Assembly: GCA_002778195.1 (NCBI GenBank)
Contig: PCDI01000005.1
Span: 427,351-491,350, forward strand
Length of the DNA: 64,000 bases
Direction: 5' to 3'
From: Raffaelea ambrosiae
Taxonomy: Eukaryota; Ascomycota; Sordariomycetes; Ophiostomatales; Ophiostomataceae
Part shown: piece by piece, positions 33,319 to 44,803 of the stretch
Layout: each line of letters begins with the position of its first letter
How positions within the stretch are numbered: position 1 is the stretch's first letter
Position numbers and translations under genes: made by a program
Notes under the pieces: generated by a model
The model's database searches: none
What the model was told of the DNA's origin: nothing
Seen by the model: the letters and a program-made list of their open reading frames with translations, nothing else

Positions 33319-35684
33319 CACCTGGGCCGTTTTTATTGGCCTGGTAGGATCGTGCGTGCAGAACTGGAAAGCTATTTCAATAGTGCAAGTGCCGACAGCA
33401 GCCTCGTCTTTGAGTGGACTGTTCGATGCTCCGTGTCGGACGAATGCTTCTATTTCCTTCCCGTGTTCTTCTTTCTCTCCTTTTGCATCTCCTTCTGCTT
33501 TGTGCACCGACCGGGGCATGCTGCCAAAGACCATCGTGGCCTCCAGGAGGATCACCATCCAAGACTACCAAGCCAGCAGAACAAGACCAGACGAACAGAC
33601 GAACAGACGAACAGGAGAGCGCCAAAGGAGCGCCAAAGAACAAAAGAACAAAGCCAAACCCGCTCTCTGCGTGTCCCCAAACCTTCCGTCTGCCATCCTG
33701 TCGCGCTGCGACTGGTGATCTCCGAACTCCTGCGCTGGCGATCCGTCTGAACACTCGCTCGCCCGTCTTGTCTTTTGACGTTTGTCTCCATTTTTGTCAT
33801 TTTTGTCATTTTTGTTATTCTTTTCAATATTGCTTTCAATTTTGTCGTCCGTGGCCCTTTCTTGGCCGTCCTTTTATTCCTTTCTCGCGCCGTTTTCTTT
33901 TTACACAGTATTCCTCTTTCTCGTCTGTTTTCTGTCATTTCATTCTCCCTGCATACACAACGTCACATCGCATCTGTCAACGCCCTGGGAACCGCCCTTT
34001 CCACTCCACTTCCACCCGCCTTGTGTGCCTGTGTGGTGGTCCTGTGTGGTGGTGGCCTTGTGTGGTGGCTCTGTGGTGGCCTGTGGCGGCCCTGTGTCTG
34101 GCCTTGTGTCTGGCCCTGTGCCTGGCCCTTTGCGTCTCTCTCTGCGTCTCCCTATCTGCCCATCTGTCCCGCCAGGCCCTCTTTGTGCGTCCGGGTTTTT
34201 CTGTGTTCCGACTCCTGTCTGTGGTCCCGTAATACCTGCAGCACAAAACGCCCGCGAACACCCTCACACACCCACGAGCTCCTCCGGCAGAGCCGCCCGC
34301 TCGCTCAGACCAGACAGTAAAAGCGCCTGTGCGCACCGAAAAGACAAGCATGGAACGGCAGTGAGGGAAGTGAGAGAGAAGTGAGAAACGTACGAGGTAA
34401 CTAGACAAAGAAGCAGTCAGGGTGAACAGAAGGGTTGCCGTGAGGGTTCATCTAAACCCAGCGCTAGACGTGCGTGAATACGCTACCACATCCGATTGAC
34501 AACAGAAGTCCCTTTCCATCTTGCATCCTACCCCTTTCTCGAGTTACCTTTCCATATATTGGGACCACTTAACAGTCTGTCCTCTGCTACAGTTGATGCA
34601 CGACTTTTACAAATAAGTACCCGAAAAAATTGGGGTTGTGTAGCAGATGCCCCTTCCGCGGAGGATAGAGCAACAAATTGAAAAAAAAAACTAAATAAAA
34701 TAAAACAGAATAAAACAAAAAGACCACAAAAAAGGGGAAAGAGCGACCCTCCTTTGAAACGTCTCGAAAGGGCTGTCATCGGCCGCCTTCCGAGAGTAGT
34801 TTCAGAACATCTTTACCCATTGCCCATTCCCCTGGGAGATCGTGACAATTCGTCATCTGTGACATGAAGCAGAAAAAAATACGGAAAAAATACGAAAAAA
34901 AGAAACCCTTCCTCTTCTTTACCCGTATTTGTTGAAACGTCCTGCTTGGCATCCGTCGCGGCCATTCCGTCTTACCGGGACGGGCTCGGCCGTCAGGACG
35001 TAGCCAGGGAGAAGACGTACAGAAAGAAGACATACCGAACCAGACGCCTGAGTACACCGCAGTACCCAGGGCCATCTCTGTATATTGTGTTGACCTTGGG
35101 AGTCCGATCAATGTCTCCTTTAGCGTCGCAATTCATCCTTTTACAATGCGCCTAGCCCCTTACTTTTCACAAGTTCTTGAATCAAATACTCGCATAACAG
35201 ATCGCCTTCTCATAGTGACTTCTCACAGCAATTTCTTACATGTCTGCTCATATGTCTCCTCATATGTCTTCTCATACTATGTCTTCCCATAATTCGGCTT
35301 CGTAGCATGCAATCAAGATGTGTTCCTCCTCAGCTCTCCCCGGATCTCACTACCCCCCAGCCACTCGATTCCGTCTACGCGCATTCCACCGTTCCTCCTG
35401 GCTGTTGTTCTAGAACAGTTGGGGCCCTGATAATCACGATCCCTGCCCATCTGCCAAGAGTCTTGGCTTCAATATATTCCTCTCCAGCTTGCTTGTATGG
35501 CCGCTTCTTCTAATGAACCCGGCATCCAGATATGGCTCCATAACGGAGGGTAAGCTCAGCAAACAAGAACACAAACATAACGGGTACAGGCTGAGCTGTT
35601 CCTGGGTTTGCTTCATTTTGTCTCATCAAGTTTGATCAGTAAATACAGCTTCGTAGGCAGCTCTCTCGCTCTCTCTCCCCTTCC

Positions 35685-38020
35685 TCACCTCCCATATCTC
35701 GACGGCTTCGCTGTCGACTTAGTCCGCGCCTCTTCCAGCATCTTCATAAATTCCCCAAACAACGACGTGATGATCCCGCCTGCATCCCAGTCATCCACAA
35801 TCTCGTTGGCCAGCGCCCGCCGCTGCTTCGCCTTCATCCGGTCTCGCTTCGCCAGCTGCGCCGGCGTCAGTAGCTGCTCCGCCTGCAGCTTGTCTTCCAC
35901 CCAGTCCTTGAGCGCCCGCCGCCAGTGCAGCAGGTCATGGGCCGTCGCCGCGTTGCTGTGGCACACCACGCCGACGTACCAAGGCCGCGACGCCGGCGCG
36001 ATCGAGTTGCCGTACATGTCAATTCCTTCCTTGTCCTCTTTTCTCTTGGTCTTCTTGGCCTTGGCTTTCTTGGCTTTCTTGGCCTCGCTTCGCCCGCTTC
36101 TCCGACTCTTCCCTCTCCCTCTTATAACCACATCGTCTTCACATTCCTCTTCCTCCTCTTCCTCCTCTTCCTCCTCTTCCTCCTCTTCCTCCTCTTCCTC
36201 CTCTTCCTCCTCTTCTTCCTCCTCTTGATTCTCTTGATTCTCCTCCTCTTCGTCCGACTCGATGTCCTCTAACGTGTTTGTATCGTACGGCGTCCCCTCC
36301 AGCATCACTCTGAACGACGGCGGGTGCCCGCTCCGCCCACACGCCTGGCACACACTCCCTTCCGGACCCAGAGTCGCTACAATACTCGCCCCTCGCCCGG
36401 CTGGCCGCATATCAAAACTATCCATATATGGCCGCGCCCGCAGCGCGCTGTGGAACGCCGCCGTCCAGCTCGACGAGATAAACCGCGACTGCGCTAGCCC
36501 GCCCAGCTCGCGGTCCAGCCGGTCCCATGCCCGCTGGTACAGCTCGTCCATCGGCTGCTCAGCCGTGCGCCCGCCCGGGTCGATACGGCGGTGCACCAGC
36601 CACTCGACAGCGTCTTTAAAGTGGCTTTTAAGCGGCTTGTGGGCCTGGGATGTGAACTGTAGTGGGATCTGCCGGCGTATATCTTGGCTGTCCTCGTCAT
36701 CGGGTGCTCCAATGAGGTCGGCGTGGCTGTCGTCGATAAAGTCGGACATATCTCCATCGTCTTCTTTAGCATCGTTGTTAGTCGCCTCTAAGAAACCGTA
36801 GTCGAAGAGATCGCCTTCATCATGAAGGTCGGCCTGCCAAGCGCTACCGGCTAGCTGCTGCTGCTGCCGGTCCCGCTCCTCTTTCTCCCGCTGTCGCTGT
36901 TGCTGTTTGCGCTTCTCTTCTTTCTTTTGCTTTTTCTGTGCCGTTTTCACTTCGTCCGCCGTTGGTTTTTTGTTCGTTTTATTCTCTTCCTCCTCTTCGT
37001 CGTCTTCAAAGTCTGAGAGAGCTACAAGGTCCGGGTCTTTATCGTAAAGCGCCACATACTTCTCCTCGTCGTCCTCCGATGACTCTAAATCGCTCTCAGT
37101 GACCTTTTCGCCCATCCGGCGCCGCCGTAAAAGCTCCATCTGCCGCTGCTTTACTGACCGGGGCCCCTTACGGGCCGACCGTGTGCTTGCAGCCTTGTTG
37201 GGCGTGGAGACCAGGCGCGAGGTTCTTTTAAGAGGTGGTGTGGCTACTGCCCACTTCGGGTCGCTGTCGCTGTCATCCTTCTCTTTATCCGAGTCACCAG
37301 GCTGTGCGGTATATAGACCGCGACGCCTCCGTTTAATAGGACGCACATCCTGGTCGCTATCTTCGTCTTCGTCGTTGTCATCGCCTTGGCCGATAACTTT
37401 CTCTTTCCCTTTGCTTGTAGTGGGTGCTGCTTCATCATCGTCGTCATCGTCATCCAAAACAATCACGTTTCTAGCTCGGTGACTCAAGCGTGCTCGACCA
37501 GCCGTAGACGGGGCAGCCGGCGTGCCGTCCAGCGTATCGTCCGAGTCGTCGCTATCCAAGATGCGGCGTCGGTTGCGCACGGTTGGAGACGACTGAGCTA
37601 CTGCTCGGGATGCTGACACGCCGTAGGGCGATGAAGAGGTCGGCAGCCCCGAAGACTGGGACTGCGACTGGGGGTCGGACCAGTGAATGCTCCGTCTGGC
37701 GGCGCGGCCATGCACGCGGATGGGCAAATCGTCCTCGTCGACTTCTTCCTCGCCGGTTTCCCTGCTCTTCCCCTTGTTCCTGCTTCCGCTGGACGGACTG
37801 GAGTGAAGATCCGTAGGAAAGGCACCGCCGACGGGAATCTGAACGCGGCACTTGACGGATGGCCCTACAAAGAGGAGTCAGTAACTCGAGCACAAACAAA
37901 GCGTAGTGTGGCGATGCCCTGGTCTCGTCGGGTTCCTCACTCACCAAGGACATCCTCCAGGGTCTGCTGCCGAGGCTTCTTCTTTGTATGTCTCATAAAG
38001 GCTGGCGTGTTGGCTGCCAT
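35685..38020 (-). CDS. DUF4211-domain nuclear protein with poly-Glu tract
   Basis: Exons 38020-37945 and 37864-35685 (751 aa). Exon 1 encodes MAANTPAFMRHTKKKPRQQT; the 80-nt intron has a GTGAGT donor and TTTGTAG acceptor. The N-terminal half is Ser/Asp/Lys-rich with several basic nuclear-type clusters (PIKRRRRG, QMELLRRRRMG) and acidic patches, then a long Gln/Lys/Arg coiled coil. The DUF4211 domain starts around DMSDFIDDSHADLIGAPDDE, continues through IPLQFTSQAHKPLKSHFKDA and CQACGRSGHPPSFRVMLEG (possible metal site with C..C and H) and, after an insertion of about 27 Glu, ends with RPWYVGVVCHSNAATAHDLLHW and a basic tail. DUF4211 proteins are fungal and presumed nuclear; their biochemical role is unknown to me. 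The poly-Glu comes from TCC/TCT triplets at about 36140-36225. Confidence 0.85.
36140..36225. repeat. In-frame (TCCTCT)n array encoding poly-Glu
   Basis: Alternating TCC and TCT triplets on the plus strand encode about 27 consecutive Glu residues within the DUF4211 domain of the minus-strand gene. Because it is triplet-based, length changes keep the frame. Confidence 0.93.
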
Positions 38021-38599
38021 CGTGGGCAGCCGGCCAGGCAGCAGAAGTCAAAGATGGACGAGGCTGTGCTTCTCGGGGAGGGTGATGTCTGCAGTCCAAA
38101 AGGACGACAAGCCAAAAAAGCAAGGGGGCGCCAGAAATCACTGGATTTAGTTCATCGAGGTACTGCCGTGCCACCAAAGCAGGTACACTAGGCTGGGTGG
38201 CTCGCGAAGTGAGTTCACGATGTTGTGGAGAGAAATGACGTCTCTTCCTTATTTTCAATTTACGCGTTTGACGTGAGGCGCGATAAAGTGCGGAGGAAAA
38301 GTATTAATGTTAGTGGCCGAGCGCTATTGTTTGCGCTATCTTACAGCGCTGGCTCACTGGTTGCCTTGTCTGTTGCCTGTTCCTTACCAACGGCCAACGT
38401 GAAGGCAACCTCTAATGCGCTGTTGAAGATGCCGCTCTCTTCAGAGTCATTATTCGGGTATTTGAGTTTTCTGCAAGGGCCACAATAAAGATTTTACTCC
38501 TTCCATGCAGCTGGGAGATCCAAACTGTGTGTAGTCGTGGAAGCCGTCGTCTGCAAGCGTTTGCACTGCGAAATATAACTCTGACTAATCAACAATCCA
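38021..38599. other. Intergenic, promoter of the DUF4211 gene
   Basis: No gene is seen. Sequence composition is unremarkable; an AATAAA word occurs at 38484-38489. Confidence 0.55.
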
Positions 38600-39892
38600 C
38601 TGTGTGCGCTGGATGCCTCAACTCGCGCCTTGCACGGTCCTCGACAGTTCTCGTCCCAGCACTCTCCACGGTTTGCCACAAATCCCGCTTACCATATCCA
38701 CCTTGAAATTGGTTTCCCAGTTCCCATGAACGCAGTTGAGCGTCGGCATGCCCAGAACAGGGACGCACAACGGCGATTCCGTAAGTAAGTCTGGCCAAGC
38801 AGCCGATCTCTCTCTCAAGAAGGACCAGTTTGTTAACAGAACATACTATAGACAAAAAGGCATCTGCATTTCCAAAACAAAACAAAAAAGCTTCCCAACA
38901 CCGTTGACCCGTCCGCCATAGAAAGTGCAGCCTGAATGGGTGGCACGACCCTCCGCCCGAGACCCGTGTCTCGTCGTGACCAGGAGTAGGCGGCGAGTTG
39001 GACCCGTCGGTCTGCCACCCAGGAGGCTGCAACAGCGAGGCCAAGTGGCCCGGCTACAGGTACCAGAGCATCTTCTACAAGTCCGCATGAAAATCAGCCA
39101 TTTTCAGTCGCGTTCACTGCGAATGACCCGTTTGGAGAGCCGTCGCTCCTGAACCCGGAGGCCGTCAATGGTTCGCTGCTTGATAATGCGAGGGACCAGC
39201 AACGCCTGGTCTCCCGAGAAGTATTGGGGAGCGGCAAAAAGGACGGTCATCGCAGCAAACCCCACGAGCACGCCAATGTCATCTGAAGACGACCACGCCT
39301 TGATTGTGCTCCCCCCACTGCATGGCCAGCGGGAGGTAGATTGAGAGCCCAATACAGAGACTGGTTCAGGAAAATCCAGAGTAATAGCAAAGTCTCTGGC
39401 GCGGATGGATGCCGGTTGGACCATGCCGGGCGTGTGGAAGAAAAGCAGAACCAAGGCGAGGCCAAACGCGTCAATCGTGAGGTCGACGTAGAAGCTGCGG
39501 TTGTCTCCGCGTACACTCATCGCTAGGTTATCTCTTCGGTAAAGTTCAAGGGATAGCTGCTGCAACGACTGTTTTAAGAAAAAGATCGTGAGAATCTATT
39601 AAGTCTTCTATTTCGTGAGTTCATGGAGAAAGAACATACCATATCCGGGCCAATCTATACTGTGAAGTGTCAGGATCGTCAATATTCCAAACTCACACAA
39701 AGGGGAGCAAAGGGGGACCCACGAACCAGGAACATGCTCACGAGCAAAGCTATGACATTGAGAACGAGTCGAAGGCCATGTGTCCTCTGCTTGAGGTTCG
39801 CTGGCGACTGCTTCAGGCTGCTCTTCCTTGATCTCAGTCTCTAGTGATTTGAGGGCAGAAGTCTCGCGATCAGTGTCTACACTAGAAGACAT
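38600..39892 (-). pseudogene. Decayed MFS drug/toxin-efflux-type transporter (DHA2-like)
   Basis: Fragments of a 14-helix-type MFS protein occur in order on the minus strand but in different frames. Near 39892 there is a polar Glu-rich N-terminus (MSSSVDTDRETSALKSLETE) ending in SIDWPGYGMFFLHEL, like the DVGWYGSAYLL element before helix 2. From about 39505 comes RSFYVDLTIDAFGLALVLLFFHTP, matching the family segment WRWCFYINLPIGG...FFHTP, then VLVGFAAMTVLFAAPQYFSG and PRIIKQRTI. From about 38960 comes ADGSTVLGSFFVLFW and, in another frame, FGNADAFLSIVCSVNKLVLL, like the QNLGGALFVSV...NKL end of these carriers. About 100 residues (helices 2-4) and about 150 residues (helices 7-11) are missing between blocks, so this cannot be a spliced functional gene. 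Confidence 0.62.
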
Positions 39893-40885
39893 GCTGTGCG
39901 TTGCTAGCTAGCAGAAGAACGGGCAGATTTCCGGTGAACTGCCACGTACAGTTTTTGCCATTTTGGTGCAGGGCTGGCAAGCATGTCAGGTCGTCTAACG
40001 ACTACATGGAGGCCATAATGCTGACAGATAGGGAGGCAGTTTGCTAAACCACCACGAAGCAGAATTTGTAAATTCCTTGTCCACTTTGCTTCGCCTCGTA
40101 CTGACTCCCTTTCCATTACCTTGCCTGCTTGTGCTGTTGTAAGAGGAGCTGGAGTGTCGTCTAGGATGCTTGCTACGGAGGCCCTTGGAGCTCTACAGGC
40201 AGCAATACTTGCTTTCTACTTTCGGCTACGCCCGTGTCAATCACAGCGAAGCTCCAGGCAATCTATCTGATCAGGTTCTACAGTACATAGGCTCCAGCCA
40301 CCTGGTCAACTTCTACGACAGTACATGTATCCTCACACACCCAGAAATGAAAACTAGATTTGCCATGTAATATGATTTATTCTGAGACTCATGTTTCGTG
40401 GTGCCCAGTACTTGGGACACACATCCGTCTAATGCCAGACCGGCTCCTCTAATGTATACACCGTATTACCATACACATTAAGAACCTATCCCCCCACGGC
40501 GCCCCCCTCTCCTCTCCCTTTGCCCAAGTGTGGTGGATGGAACCCAAAAGATAAAAAAATTATTAGGTAGGTGGTAGCGGGAAAAATACGAGGAAGCAAG
40601 AAACAGAGAGAGAAACAAAAAACAGGGATCATGAAGAAAAGAGGGATGAAAAACAAAAAATAAGAAATGAAGTAGAACGAAAGGAAACAGGAAAAGGACA
40701 AAGAAAAAAAAATAACTCCTCCCTCTCCGAAACGCCCAGAAATTATATTTGCCTCCCACAGCGTATTCCATAATCTTTCAACTCCTTGTTATAAACCTGA
40801 CTAATCGCTGAAGTTGCTGTTCTCCTTGTGACTGCCGGCATTGTATTTTCAGTTGGTCATACTGCTGCTGCTGTGAAGGAGGGCT
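39893..40885. other. Intergenic, possibly more fossil sequence
   Basis: This lies between the MFS fossil and the LCB2 stop. Open frames of 60-70 codons on both strands show no recognisable family. About 40540-40720 is purine-rich on the plus strand, the 3' flank of LCB2. Confidence 0.5.
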
Positions 40886-42946
40886 CTACCGAAGCGGCTT
40901 CAGAGCGTCTTCCTCGCTAACGGCCAGAACGTCGTCGATAGACCACCGCGGCGGGCTCACAACGGCGCTGCGGCCCTTCTCGCGGAGCAGCTCGCGCTCC
41001 ATCTCGGGGGTCACGCCCTCGGGGAGGGGTGTGAGGCCGCCGGCAATGCCGGTCGAGAACTTGAGCTGTAGGATGTCGCCAACCTCGTCGCAGGCGCGCA
41101 GGACACGGTCCATGTCCTCCTTGTTGTGGGCAGAGGAGATGCAGAAGCGGGCGCGGGAGCTGATAAGCGGAGTGGCCGGATAGCCGACAATGACGACGGC
41201 GATCTTGCGCTTGAGCATTTCGTGGCTAAAGGAGGCCATCCTGCCCGGGCTGTAGAGCACGATGGGGATGATAGGAGAGTCGTCATGGCCGTAAACGATG
41301 AGACCAAGACGCTTGAGCCCGAGGCGCAGGTAGCGCGAGTTGAAGGCAATGCGCTGCAGACGCTCCTCGCCCTGGCCGGGAACCAGCTCGCCGCTGATGA
41401 TGCGCAGTGAGGAGAGGATCTGCATGAGACCGGACGGGCTGGGCGACTCGCCGTAGGTGGTGGCGGCGTTGGAGGCCTTGAGCTTGTCAATGATGTGCTT
41501 CTCGCCGCTGACGTAGCCGCCATTGGCGCCGAACGACTTGGTCAGGGTACCCATGAGGATGTCGACCTCAGCGGGATCGATGCCAAAGTAGTCGCAAACA
41601 CCGCGGCCACGGGGGCCGAGGGCGCCGATGCTGTGGGCCTCGTCGACAAAGAGGAAGAACTTGTACCGGCGCTTGAGAGCGACAATGTTGGGCAGGTCGC
41701 ACATGGTGCCCTCCATGGAGTAGAGGCCCTCGACGGCGACCAGGATCTTCTTCCAGGGGCGGTGGGTGCGGGGCTGGCCCTGGGAGATGGCTTCGCGCAG
41801 GTGGCGCTCGAGGTCTTCCATGTCGTTGTGCTTGAATGAGCGGATGACAGCGCCCGAGACGCGGGCACCGATGCGGATGGAGGCATGGTTGAGCTCGTCG
41901 GACAGGATCAGGCAGCCCTTGGAGACAAGAGCCGGGAAAGAGCTGGAGTTGGTAACGAAGCCCATGGAGAAGACCATAGCGGCAGGCTTGCCGACAAATG
42001 CGGCAATCTCGCGCTCGACCTCGAGGGCCAGCTCAGTGGTGCCGGCGTCGGCGCGCGGGCTGCAGACGCTGATGCCAAGGTTGCGCACGGCCTCCTCGGC
42101 GGCGTCGGCGCAGGGGCCCTCGGACTGGGCAAAGCCGAGGTAGTTGTAGGAGCTGAGGTTGAGAGTCTCGGTGTAGGTGCCGGTGAGTTTGTACGTGTGG
42201 TTGAAGTCGTTCGAGGTACGGTCCATAAGCGTGACGTAACGGCCGGGCACGCCCGTGGTGGGGCGGGCAAAGCAGTCGTCGAGACGCATTTTGAGGCGGC
42301 GGGTGTAGAAGTTGTCAAAGTCGTCGTTTAGCGGCGCGTAGCCGGGCTTCGTCTGACGCAGGCCGGCGGCCAAGCTGCCGCGCTTGAAGCGGCGGCCAAA
42401 GAAGTCGCGGGTGTGGCCGATGGCGATCAGCAGCAGGTAGCTGATGTAGGTGGCGAGGAAGAAGTAGTAGGGCGGCTCGTCCACGATGAACGGCTCGAGC
42501 GGGCCGTCGTGGTGCTTGCTGACATAGCGGTGGCGCTGGCTGTTGAGCGGGCCGAACTGGGCGTCCTTGCGGCGCTGCAGCTCGGACTCGGCATCGCCGG
42601 CCGGCTCGAACAGCGTGGTGGTCGACGGCGGCTCGTCGGACAGGGCCTCGCCGGCCATGGCGGTCGACAGCGAGATGGTGGGCAGCGAGAGGCTGGAGGC
42701 GGTGATTTGCTGCGGCGACGTGGTCGTCGTGGCGGCGCCCGCGTTGGCGGCCTGCTGCTTCATGGCGAGGAGCGACTGCTGGGCAGAGAGCGGCTGGTCG
42801 CGGCCGGACTTGGCGGCGGCGGACGAGAACAGCTGGGCGAGACGGCCGGCCTTGGTCTGGGAGGAGGTGCTGCGCTGTTCAGTCCGCTTGCCCAAGGGCG
42901 ACATGCTGGAATAACTCGAGAAGGGGTTGGCGAGCTTGCGTGGCAT
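40886..42946 (-). CDS. lcb2: Serine palmitoyltransferase subunit 2
   Basis: A 686-residue single-exon protein. With Lcb1 it condenses L-serine and palmitoyl-CoA to 3-ketosphinganine, the first and rate-setting step of sphingolipid synthesis, in the ER membrane. The PLP lysine is in GTLTKSFGANGGY (Lys470). Other alpha-oxoamine synthase motifs are LNLSSYNYLGFA, CSPRADAGTTELALEVE, LILSDELNHASIR, KILVAVEGLYSMEGT and FLFVDEAHSIGALGPRGRG. A membrane segment lies before the catalytic domain (YFFLATYISYLLLIAIGHT). The N-terminal 100 residues are Ser/Thr/Ala-rich and form an extension relative to the roughly 560-residue yeast protein; this may be regulatory. The start at 42946 is the first in-frame Met after a pyrimidine-rich leader. 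Confidence 0.95.
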   Translation of the reverse strand: MPRKLANPFSSYSSMSPLGKRTEQRSTSSQTKAGRLAQLFSSAAAKSGRDQPLSAQQSLLAMKQQAANAGAATTTTSPQQITASSLSLPTISLSTAMAGEALSDEPPSTTTLFEPAGDAESELQRRKDAQFGPLNSQRHRYVSKHHDGPLEPFIVDEPPYYFFLATYISYLLLIAIGHTRDFFGRRFKRGSLAAGLRQTKPGYAPLNDDFDNFYTRRLKMRLDDCFARPTTGVPGRYVTLMDRTSNDFNHTYKLTGTYTETLNLSSYNYLGFAQSEGPCADAAEEAVRNLGISVCSPRADAGTTELALEVEREIAAFVGKPAAMVFSMGFVTNSSSFPALVSKGCLILSDELNHASIRIGARVSGAVIRSFKHNDMEDLERHLREAISQGQPRTHRPWKKILVAVEGLYSMEGTMCDLPNIVALKRRYKFFLFVDEAHSIGALGPRGRGVCDYFGIDPAEVDILMGTLTKSFGANGGYVSGEKHIIDKLKASNAATTYGESPSPSGLMQILSSLRIISGELVPGQGEERLQRIAFNSRYLRLGLKRLGLIVYGHDDSPIIPIVLYSPGRMASFSHEMLKRKIAVVIVGYPATPLISSRARFCISSAHNKEDMDRVLRACDEVGDILQLKFSTGIAGGLTPLPEGVTPEMERELLREKGRSAVVSPPRWSIDDVLAVSEEDALKPLR

Positions 42947-44486
42947 TTCCGGGCAGAGTGGCTGGCAAAGTCAGTTAGGATGGGCTGTGCTTGGAGAGAT
43001 AAGAAGAGGGCTGTGTTGGCGGCGGCCGTTAGCAGGAGCTGGGAGGAGCTGGCCGGCTGGTGCTGGCTGCGGGGGCGCGTCTGCTTTTGAACTGTTTCTG
43101 TCGCCTCTGATGTGCGGCCTTGCATCTGTTGTCCTCGGAGAGGATCGCGTCGAAATGAAGCACGAGAGTGGAGTCGGTTGAAGGGGCGGTGAAGATGCAG
43201 GCAGGAATCAATGCGAGGCGATGGAGGGTGGCCGCGCCCGTACGAAAAGGGCCGGCAGAAACTAGGGATGGGCGAATTGGCTGCAGACAGGGCGTCGGGC
43301 AGGATGGCCGCCGCGAACAGGAGTGGACGGGGGGGAATTGATGCGGAGGGAAGACGTGAGGCAGAGAAAAAGCAGAGAGAAGATCGGGAAAGCCTGGGAA
43401 AGCGGAACAAAGTGAAGAAAACAGCGAAAACGGCGGGAAAAGGGGACGTCGATGAAAAGGGGAAGGAACGCTTTTTTTTTTCTGCGTGGTTGGTCCAAGC
43501 TCAGGTAAGGTGCATTGCATGCAGGCTGCCCGCTCGCTCGCTCTAACTATCAGGCGATGGGCTGGCGGGGGAGGGAAGGAGCGACTGGCGCCAGGACGGG
43601 CAGGGGTGTGGAATGGAAGCAGCGACCAGTGAGCATGCGCTCTTGCCCTTCAATCGACTCAACTCGCTTCACTTCAATCCTTGATACTTATACTTGCCAA
43701 GAGCCAGAGGCAATCGAAACGCAGCCAGCGACGAGAACAGCAGCCTGCTTCTTTGGCTTGCCGCAGCTTTTTGGCTTGTGCTTCCTCCAGCTTCTCTTCT
43801 TTCGGCGCGTCTTTGGTACTTACACAGCGTGAATTGGCCGGCGAATGAGAATCGCGTGCCTGGCGCAGGGACGTGGGTGGTCGGGCTGCCGCGTGCAGTC
43901 CTTTTTTATCTGCGCAGGCGTTTTAGCCAAAACGGCCAGAGGCACGCGATTGACAGCACGGCAGAGGGGGGAGGGGGGAGTCGAGGCGTCCGGCAACGAA
44001 AGGAATGAGCGTGGGAGAGAAAAGAGTGAAAAAGAGGGACACAGGGAGAAAAGAGAAAGAAGAAAAATGGAGGAGAAAAAGAGAGAGAGAAGAGGGAGAG
44101 AAACGGGGAGAGCAGAAAAGAAGTTGGTCTGAAAGGGATAAATGGACCCCAACGCGAACAGAATATTATTACTATATAGTTACTTTGTAGTTAGAGGATA
44201 CCAAAGAGGAGCCGGGAGCCAGGAGACCAGGATAGACAGAATCCAAACCACACCCGCCCAGCAATATGACGGGGATATTACACCACCCCTAATAGCAGAA
44301 GGAGGCCGTTGAGCTTGTCAGTGCCAAGGCCATGTCGATCCGACACCCGCCAATTTCGCGGAGAGGCGACCCGTGTGTCTGTGACCAGACGCTGACCCGG
44401 ATCCCACTAAGCATAGGCGTATTGGGGGCTCCTAGTGCACGGTATGGTGGTATCTGACCTGGGGTGGTCGCCGGTGCGCCTAGTTA

Positions 44487-44506
44487 CTACGAGTATGTAC
44501 TCGTAG
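44487..44506. repeat. Palindrome CTACGAGTA-TG-TACTCGTAG
   Basis: Perfect 9-bp inverted arms separated by TG. It shares the TACTCGTA word with several other intergenic sites at 32.8 kb and 52.7-54.5 kb. Confidence 0.9.
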
Positions 44507-44756
44507 ATACAGTGCCAGGGGGCCTATCTTGCCAGGCCGCGTACCGGGCTTTCCGGAAATTGAGGCAGGCAGGCGCTACTGATGACTGGATCCCGCATCT
44601 GCCCGGCAGTCGGTGTTAGTCAGCCACTGCGGTCCCTGTCGTTGCACCCGAAGCTCCGCGACTTGGGAACAGGGAAAGTCCAGGGCAGAAGGCACACAAC
44701 AGGGGCAGAGAAGCATCCTACTGCGCGGACGCGAAGAAGAGTGAAACAAAGCAGAT

Positions 44757-44803
44757 GCACAACAGCCACAACAACCACAACAACCACAACAACCACAGCA
44801 ACT
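44757..44803. repeat. 9-bp ACAACAACC microsatellite
   Basis: Four to five tandem copies of CACAACAAC with small variation, intergenic. Confidence 0.88.

Larger units (their letters stand above)
31631..35684. other. 4-kb region without a recognised gene, contains assembly gap
   Basis: The first 1.3 kb is purine-rich on the plus strand and is the promoter/leader of Ste50. Further on there are repeats at 33219-33318, a 9-bp ACAGACGAA triplet (33588-33613), GTCATTTTT repeats (about 33785-33815), a GTGTGGTGG-type block (34023-34130) and an ATATGTCTYCTC repeat (35225-35290). Open frames follow these compositions and have no recognisable domains. A fast-evolving gene could still be hidden here. Confidence 0.55.

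Noticed and set aside
36140..36225. CRISPR-like or regulatory array
   Set aside because: It is an in-frame triplet repeat with no spacers, in a eukaryotic coding sequence.
38600..39892. Repeat-induced point mutation as the cause of MFS decay
   Set aside because: The region is not strongly AT-rich and the damage is deletions and frame changes; a RIP-index calculation would be needed to prove otherwise.
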